From Candidatus Latescibacterota bacterium (GTDB lineage: Bacteria; Latescibacterota; UBA2968), in contig JAJEDY010000043.1 in assembly GCA_022821275.1 (NCBI GenBank), positions 1-64,000 of the forward strand: a DNA stretch of 64,000 nucleotides. The letters are read 5' to 3'. Position 1 is the stretch's first letter. Every line of letters begins with the position of its first letter. This document shows positions 59,757 to 64,000 of the stretch, one piece after another. The notes under the pieces are model-generated. The model was not told the origin of the DNA and did not search any database. It worked only from the letters and a program-made list of their open reading frames with translations. The translations under genes were made by a program, and so were the position numbers.

Positions 59757-60317
59757 TTACGCAGCTTTGAGACTTTCAAACCACTTAAAAGCCTCATAGG
59801 CTTCGGTTTCATTTGAAAATATTTTTACCTTTTCTCGCATTTTTTTAAAAAATTTGATCATGGCAGGAACCTGGCTCCATCGTATGCCTGTAGCAATTCT
59901 CTTCGCCCACCGCAAGACCACACTTCTTTTCATAATGATGTCAAAGAAGAGAACATCAACATAACGCCACCATAATGCTTCGAGTTCGGGATTTTTAGAG
60001 AGTTCTTCTGTGAGTTCATTCTGATTGGGCTGCGCGGTCCGGACACTTGCAATCAGGGCGTTAATGAACCACCGAACTTGGGGTCGCCTTCCCGCAGCAA
60101 TTCCCAAATTGATAACATCATAAACAAGATCAAAAACTTTGTCGTTTGCAATTTTACCCTCTATTTTCAGGGTCAAAAATTCATCTCTTATAGCGCACAG
60201 CTTATAAATATCCTCTTTCCATTGCAGCCGTTTAAGGGTAATACTGCGATGATAACAAACCGTGATCAAAATAGTAAGACCACAACACGCACCGACGAAA
60301 ATTTCAAATTCATTCAT
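59757..60317 (-). CDS. Unknown protein with one N-terminal membrane helix
   Basis: 186 residues. Residues 5-22 form a membrane helix (IFVGACCGLTILITVCYH), the rest is soluble, helical and charged, with LWWRYVDVLFFDIIMKRSVV near 120-140. No family recognised. The ATG has a strong AGGAGG site, and the gene overlaps the end of its upstream partner by eight bases, so the two form an operon. Codon use is AT-richer than core genes, hinting at transfer. Confidence 0.72.
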   Translation of the reverse strand: MNEFEIFVGACCGLTILITVCYHRSITLKRLQWKEDIYKLCAIRDEFLTLKIEGKIANDKVFDLVYDVINLGIAAGRRPQVRWFINALIASVRTAQPNQNELTEELSKNPELEALWWRYVDVLFFDIIMKRSVVLRWAKRIATGIRWSQVPAMIKFFKKMREKVKIFSNETEAYEAFKWFESLKAA

Positions 60318-60585
60318 GGTCGCCTCCTGTCTCGCTGCTGTCTTCCAATTTTTCAATCACCGCATCCATATCCTTTGAACTGCGTCGCTCCTTCAAAATA
60401 TGTTCCAGCAAAAGGTTCCTTTCATCTATTAATCGCGTGACCTCTGCATCATGCAAAGTTTCCATGCGTTTGATAATATATTTCGAATAGTAAAAAACAA
60501 AACCAAGTGTAAGAACAACCAAAAAAGCATTAAAACCGTGCTCTTCAAGAATCTTTGTAAGAATATCTACAAATGCTGAGAACAC
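60310..60585 (-). CDS. Small membrane protein with coiled coil, partner of the gene at 59757
   Basis: 91 residues, GTG start with GGGAGG ahead. One membrane helix (FNAFLVVLTLGFVFYYSKYI, 18-37) followed by a charged coiled coil (MDAVIEKLEDS). Build resembles phage-type accessory membrane proteins, but there is no sequence motif to name it. Overlaps the next gene by eight bases, implying coupled expression. Confidence 0.68.
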   Translation of the reverse strand: MFSAFVDILTKILEEHGFNAFLVVLTLGFVFYYSKYIIKRMETLHDAEVTRLIDERNLLLEHILKERRSSKDMDAVIEKLEDSSETGGDHE

Positions 60586-60807
60586 CTAATCCCTCCCCGT
60601 AATTGTAAATTTGTGTTTCATCTTAAATCATTACCGAAGAGGATGTCAAGTACTTTTTTAGACGCTTTACATATTAATAAGTTTCTATTTCGTCTTGAGT
60701 TGCGGGCTTTGGGTTACGAGAAAAGGAATTGTAATGCAATTTTTTGCATCACAATAGTACATGCATCTGAGTACAAATTCTAAAGTACAGACGCCCCAGT
60801 ACATGTG

Positions 60808-60974
60808 TTAATAACTGATGTTACGCATGTCCGGCGTTTTGTCATGCTGAGCGTAGCCGAAGCATCTTTTCCACCTGTGTTGGTAGGAGATTCTTCGCCT
60901 CCACTACGTTACGGCTCAGAATGACAAGCGCATTTATGCATTATATTGTGTCTGTGCGTAACGTCAGTTAATAA
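60808..60974. mobile_element. MITE-like element with terminal inverted repeats
   Basis: TTAATAACTGATGTTACGCA at the left and TGCGTAACGTCAGTTAATAA at the right are inverted repeats of 20 bases with two mismatches. The inside is itself a foldback (GTCATGCTGAGCGTAGCCGA and its mirror CGTTACGGCTCAGAATGACA). No coding capacity. Length 167 bases. Confidence 0.7.
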
Positions 60975-61009
60975 ATAACCGGGCAAATTCTCACTTGCCC
61001 GGCTGTGAT

Positions 61010-61250
61010 GTACTCAATACTTTTGGTCACTATCCTACATAATCCCCAAAAAAAAGGCCGTAAGTGTTGCTCAGATGGAGCAAAAACTCACGACCTTTGA
61101 AGAATTATTTAATGAAGCCACACCAGAGGAACAGAAAGACCTGTTAGGACTGCATATCAACCACCTGATCTATACCCCTGCTGAGATTCAACTCGCCTTA
61201 TTTGGTTGCAATGAAGCAGATAGGCCAAAAGTTCAGCGAGACGATACAAT
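61010..61250 (+). pseudogene. Remnant of a large serine recombinase C-terminus
   Basis: Frame reads QMEQKLTTFEELFNEATPEE and QKDLLGLHINHLIYTPAEIQ, LALFG: the helical tail found after the zinc ribbon in large serine recombinases (TPEEQ..LL..L...I.Y.P..I.L.LFG). The catalytic and zinc-ribbon parts are absent. The open frame runs on through the tRNA gene on the other strand, which confirms that it is not an intact gene. Confidence 0.55.
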
Positions 61251-61326
61251 TGGTAGCGGCAGAGGGACTCGAACCCCCGACCCATGGATTATGATTCCAC
61301 TGCTCTACCAGCTGAGCTATGCCGCC
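61251..61326 (-). tRNA. tRNA-Met (anticodon CAT)
   Basis: 76 nucleotides with encoded CCA. Acceptor GGCGGCA/TGCCGCT, D arm GCTCAGCTGGTAGAGC, anticodon arm GTGGA-ATCATAA-TCCAT with CAT, T arm GGGGGTTCGAGTCCCTC. Elongator tRNA-Met is most likely; tRNA-Ile2 with a modified C34 cannot be excluded. Confidence 0.95.
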
Positions 61327-61413
61327 ACATGATATCAGGGCGAGAAAAATACAGGAAAATGCTTATAGTGTCAAGCATTGGGAAGCAAGCTATCAGCAAT
61401 CAGCTAAAAACCT

Positions 61414-61605
61414 CCTGGATCGCGGCTCAAGCATATCTACTTGATTAAATCCTCAAGTGCAGGCGCTGCATGATTTAAGCAGGGAACCATGCCGCGATGA
61501 CGGGCGAGGCATGCCTCGCCCCTACGATCTCCACAACCTCTCTTTTTTATCTGCGTTTATCTGCGTTCATCTGCGTTCATCTGCGTTCATCTGCGGATCA
61601 AACCT
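61414..61605. repeat. Mosaic repeat with a split B palindrome, D and C units
   Basis: CTGGATCGCGGCTCAA, then about 55 foreign bases, then ACCATGCCGCGATGAC: a family B palindrome opened by an insertion. Followed by GGGCGAGGCATGCCTCGCCC with CTAC (61502-61525) and five CATCTGCG-type units (to 61603). The rest of the 61327-61669 gap holds nothing else except the promoter candidate. Confidence 0.8.
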
Positions 61606-61613
61606 CAAAACCA

Positions 61614-61642
61614 TTGACAACGACTTCAATATAAGGTATTCA
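61614..61642 (+). promoter_or_regulatory. Possible promoter for the NfeD-floA operon
   Basis: TTGACA, 17 bases, TATTCA, 28 bases ahead of the ATG. The -10 is poor; TATAAG lies closer but at wrong spacing. Confidence 0.35.
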
Positions 61643-61669
61643 TGGAAATATACATGGAGGACCTTATTG

Positions 61670-63004
61670 ATGAAACCCGTACTCACACTCCTCGTACTCG
61701 TCCTGGGCCTCGGTTTGCCCATCCGGGCAGACGAAGTACACATCGCCAAAATCAACGGCACCATTGAAGGTGGCGTAGCCGCTTTTGTCAAACGCGTCAT
61801 GAGCGACGCAGAAGACGCGGGCGTCAAAGCTGTCGTCTTCGAAATCGACACCCCTGGCGGTGCCCTCGATGCCGCCCTCACCATCCGGGACGCCATCCTC
61901 TACAGCGAAACCAAAACCATCGCCTTCATCAACCCCCGCGCCATATCTGCAGGCGCCCTCATCGCGCTCTCAACCGACCACATCATCATGGTCGAAGGCG
62001 GCACCATTGGCGCGGCCACAGCCGTCGATATGCAGGGCAACAAAGCCAGTGAAAAAATCATCTCGTACTTCCGCAACGAAATGAAAGCCACAGCCGAAAA
62101 AACCGGTCGCTCCTCCAAACTGGCCGAAGCCATGGTCGATGAAGACGTCGATGTCGAGGGCCTCGCGCCCAAAGGCAAGCTCCTCACCCTCACCACTGAG
62201 GAAGCCATTGAAAACGACATCGCCGAACACAAAATCTCCGAAAAAAACGAATCGGAAAAACTCATCGCCGTACTCAAGCACTACGACCTCGTACAGGCCA
62301 ATGTCATCCACCAATCGACCAACTGGGCCGAACAAGCCGTGCGCTACCTCACCCACCCCTATCTCGCGTCGCTGCTCATGACCCTGGGATTTTTGGGCCT
62401 GATCTTCGAAATCCAAAGCCCGGGCTGGGGCATCGGCGGCACCATCGGCTTAATCTGTCTGGGCCTCTTTTTCGGCAGCCACCTCCTCGTCAATCTCGCC
62501 GACTGGTCTGAAATCCTCATCTTCCTGATCGGCATCGCGCTCATCCTCCTCGACCTGTTCTTTGTCGTGGGCTTTGGCCTCCTCGCCATACCCGGCGCAA
62601 TCCTGGTCTTAACCAGCCTGTTCTTAAGCCTCATGGGACGCTTTGACCTCTGGACCTGGGACGACATCAGCGCCGCACTCACACCCTTGCTCCTCTCTGT
62701 GATCCTCACGGGAGTCCTCGCCATACTCATCTTGCGATCCCTCCCAAAATCCAGAATGTGGAACCGCCTCGTACTCGACATCGAAGAAAAATCATCCGAA
62801 GGATATGTTGCGGCACCCTATAGCGACCTCCTCGGCGTATCGGGTATCGCATTCACAGACCTGCGACCCGGAGGCACCGGCGTATTTGACGGCCGCCGCA
62901 TCAGCGTATCGACCGAAGGCGAATACTTAACCAAAGACACACCCGTCACAATCATCGAAATTGAAGGCAGTCGCGTCATCGTGCGAAAAACCGAAGACAC
63001 ATAA
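61670..63004 (+). CDS. NfeD-family membrane protein with ClpP-type serine protease domain
   Basis: 444 residues. Signal peptide 1-20; ClpP-like protease domain (25-220) with [15 protein letters not shown], Ser93 in [10 protein letters not shown] and [15 protein letters not shown], with a lysine near 125-129 as the likely partner base; four to five membrane helices (about 230-375); and a C-terminal OB-fold NfeD domain ([20 protein letters not shown], about 390-440). Long NfeD proteins of this type work with flotillin/stomatin partners, and the next gene is floA, 20 bases away. Codons before this ATG are repeat-derived. Confidence 0.93.
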   Translation: MKPVLTLLVLVLGLGLPIRADEVHIAKINGTIEGGVAAFVKRVMSDAEDAGVKAVVFEIDTPGGALDAALTIRDAILYSETKTIAFINPRAISAGALIALSTDHIIMVEGGTIGAATAVDMQGNKASEKIISYFRNEMKATAEKTGRSSKLAEAMVDEDVDVEGLAPKGKLLTLTTEEAIENDIAEHKISEKNESEKLIAVLKHYDLVQANVIHQSTNWAEQAVRYLTHPYLASLLMTLGFLGLIFEIQSPGWGIGGTIGLICLGLFFGSHLLVNLADWSEILIFLIGIALILLDLFFVVGFGLLAIPGAILVLTSLFLSLMGRFDLWTWDDISAALTPLLLSVILTGVLAILILRSLPKSRMWNRLVLDIEEKSSEGYVAAPYSDLLGVSGIAFTDLRPGGTGVFDGRRISVSTEGEYLTKDTPVTIIEIEGSRVIVRKTEDT

Positions 63005-63024
63005 GCCATTTTAAGGAGCTTTCT

Positions 63025-64000
63025 ATGGACGCCATTATCCTCCTCCTCTTTGTTGTAGGTGGTATTCTCTTACTCTCCCTCTTTTTCTACTTCATCCCGG
63101 TCGGCCTCTGGATCTCCGCCCTTGCCGCGCGCGTGCGCATCGGCATCATCGAACTCGTCGGCATGCGCCTGCGCCGCGTGCCCCCGCGCATCATCCTCGG
63201 CTCACAAATCAACGCCACCAAAGCGGGCCTCGACATCCCCACTGCATTTCTCGAAGCCCACTTCCTCGCTGGCGGCCATGTCGAAAACGTCGTCAACGCA
63301 CTCATCGCCGCAGACAAAGCCGGCATTGGCCTGACCGGCGAACGCGCCGCCGCCATCGACCTTGCCGGACGCGACGTACTCGAAGCCGTACAGGTCAGCG
63401 TCAACCCCAAAGTCATCTCCACCCCCATGGTCACCGCCGTTGCCAAAGACGGCATACAGGTCAAAGCCACCTCTCGCGTCACGGTTCGCGCCAACATAGA
63501 ACGCCTCGTCGGTGGCGCAGGTGAAGAAACCATCATGGCCCGCGTAGGCGAAGGCATCGTCACCACCATCGGCTCCTCGGAAACCCACAAAGACGTGCTC
63601 GAAAATCCCGACATGATCTCCAAAACCGTACTCGACAAGGGCCTCGACTCGGGCACCGCCTACGAAATCCTTTCCATCGACATCGCCGACGTGGATGTGG
63701 GCGACAACATCGGCGCAAAACTCCAGACAGACCAGGCCGAAGCCGACAAAAACATCGCACAGGCGCGCGCCGAAGAACGCAGAGCAATGGCCGTTGCACA
63801 AGAACAAGAAATGTCAGCCCGCGTTGAAGAAATGCGCGCCCGCGTCGTCGAAGCCGAAGCCGAAGTCCCACTCGCAATGGCCGATGCATTCCGCAGTGGC
63901 AATCTGGGCATTATGGACTACTACCGCATGCGCAACATCGAAGCCGACACGCAAATGCGCGAAGGCATCGCTGGTGAGACCGAGGAAGAAGAGGAGAATA
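63025..64000 (+). CDS. floA: Flotillin-like protein FloA (partial at the window end)
   Basis: 325 codons visible, no stop reached; the family is about 330 residues. N-terminal membrane anchor ([22 protein letters not shown]), then [47 protein letters not shown], a PHB/SPFH domain ([28 protein letters not shown]) and the coiled region with [20 protein letters not shown] and [20 protein letters not shown]. It organises membrane microdomains and pairs with NfeD proteins. AAGGAG ribosome site before the ATG. Confidence 0.95.
   Translation, partial: MDAIILLLFVVGGILLLSLFFYFIPVGLWISALAARVRIGIIELVGMRLRRVPPRIILGSQINATKAGLDIPTAFLEAHFLAGGHVENVVNALIAADKAGIGLTGERAAAIDLAGRDVLEAVQVSVNPKVISTPMVTAVAKDGIQVKATSRVTVRANIERLVGGAGEETIMARVGEGIVTTIGSSETHKDVLENPDMISKTVLDKGLDSGTAYEILSIDIADVDVGDNIGAKLQTDQAEADKNIAQARAEERRAMAVAQEQEMSARVEEMRARVVEAEAEVPLAMADAFRSGNLGIMDYYRMRNIEADTQMREGIAGETEEEEEN

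Noticed and set aside
61075-61332. 85-codon frame reading through the tRNA gene as an intact protein
   Set aside because: Its second half is the complement of tRNA-Met. Only the first half is protein-like, as a recombinase relic.
61541-61603. Frame extending the NfeD protein upstream through the CATCTGCG repeats
   Set aside because: The extension codes for repeat DNA (SAFICVHLR). The ATG at 61670 begins a normal signal peptide.

Overview
The window reads as chromosomal DNA from a bacterium of the FCB side of the tree, most likely a Latescibacterota- or Poribacteria-like lineage. This placement is inferred from three things: secreted proteins ending in an NFPNPFNP FlgD/Por-type sorting domain and carrying cohesin- and dockerin-like segments, core genes with strongly C-ending codons, and many short palindromic repeats between genes. 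No species can be named from the sequence alone.

Layout. 1-11364: three tandem minus-strand genes for large secreted proteins (the first cut by the window edge). 11365-14533: repeat-rich DNA, a Uma2 nuclease, a DUF151 bifunctional nuclease, and a small stability island (orphan Phd-like antitoxin, HicAB, UPF0175). 14881: a formylglycine-generating enzyme with both catalytic cysteines. 16120-21575: minus-strand housekeeping run ispE-rplY-pth-hppA-rpsF-rpsR-rplI. 21889-29991: plus-strand envelope set of a giant TPR protein, a sigma-54 activator, an HtrA protease and an M24 peptidase. 30171-34793: XerD, a small coiled-coil membrane protein, a damaged toxin/XRE-antitoxin pair, UvrC and a YfcE-type phosphoesterase. 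34939-41034: histidine operon hisG-hisD-hisC-(enolase-superfamily enzyme)-hisB-HAD phosphatase. 41080-41542: antitoxin followed by a beheaded PIN toxin. 41558: LRR-dockerin secreted protein. 43219-57397: surface-glycan cluster (four cytoplasmic glycosyltransferases of the GT2 and GT4 types, two GT-C membrane enzymes, a YfhO-type protein, a flippase, two sugar-nucleotide epimerases). 57394-61326: a small unlisted gene, serS, HigA with only the tail of HigB, an unknown membrane-protein pair, a MITE-like element, a serine-recombinase remnant and tRNA-Met. 61670-64000: an NfeD-family membrane protease and flotillin-like FloA, cut by the window end.

The most unusual signal is not a single gene. 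Families of short dispersed repeats lie between genes as mosaics and have reached into coding sequence: they supply the stop codons of at least seven genes (rplI, rplY, ispE, xerD, hisD, hisC, the M24 peptidase), encode the first residues of Pth, form an in-frame insert in the giant TPR protein and a 25-codon foldback insert in a glycosyltransferase, and in one place act as an intrinsic terminator. A second theme is decay of toxin-antitoxin loci in which the toxin has been lost or internally deleted while the antitoxin is kept (three clear cases, plus two antitoxin-like genes without partners).
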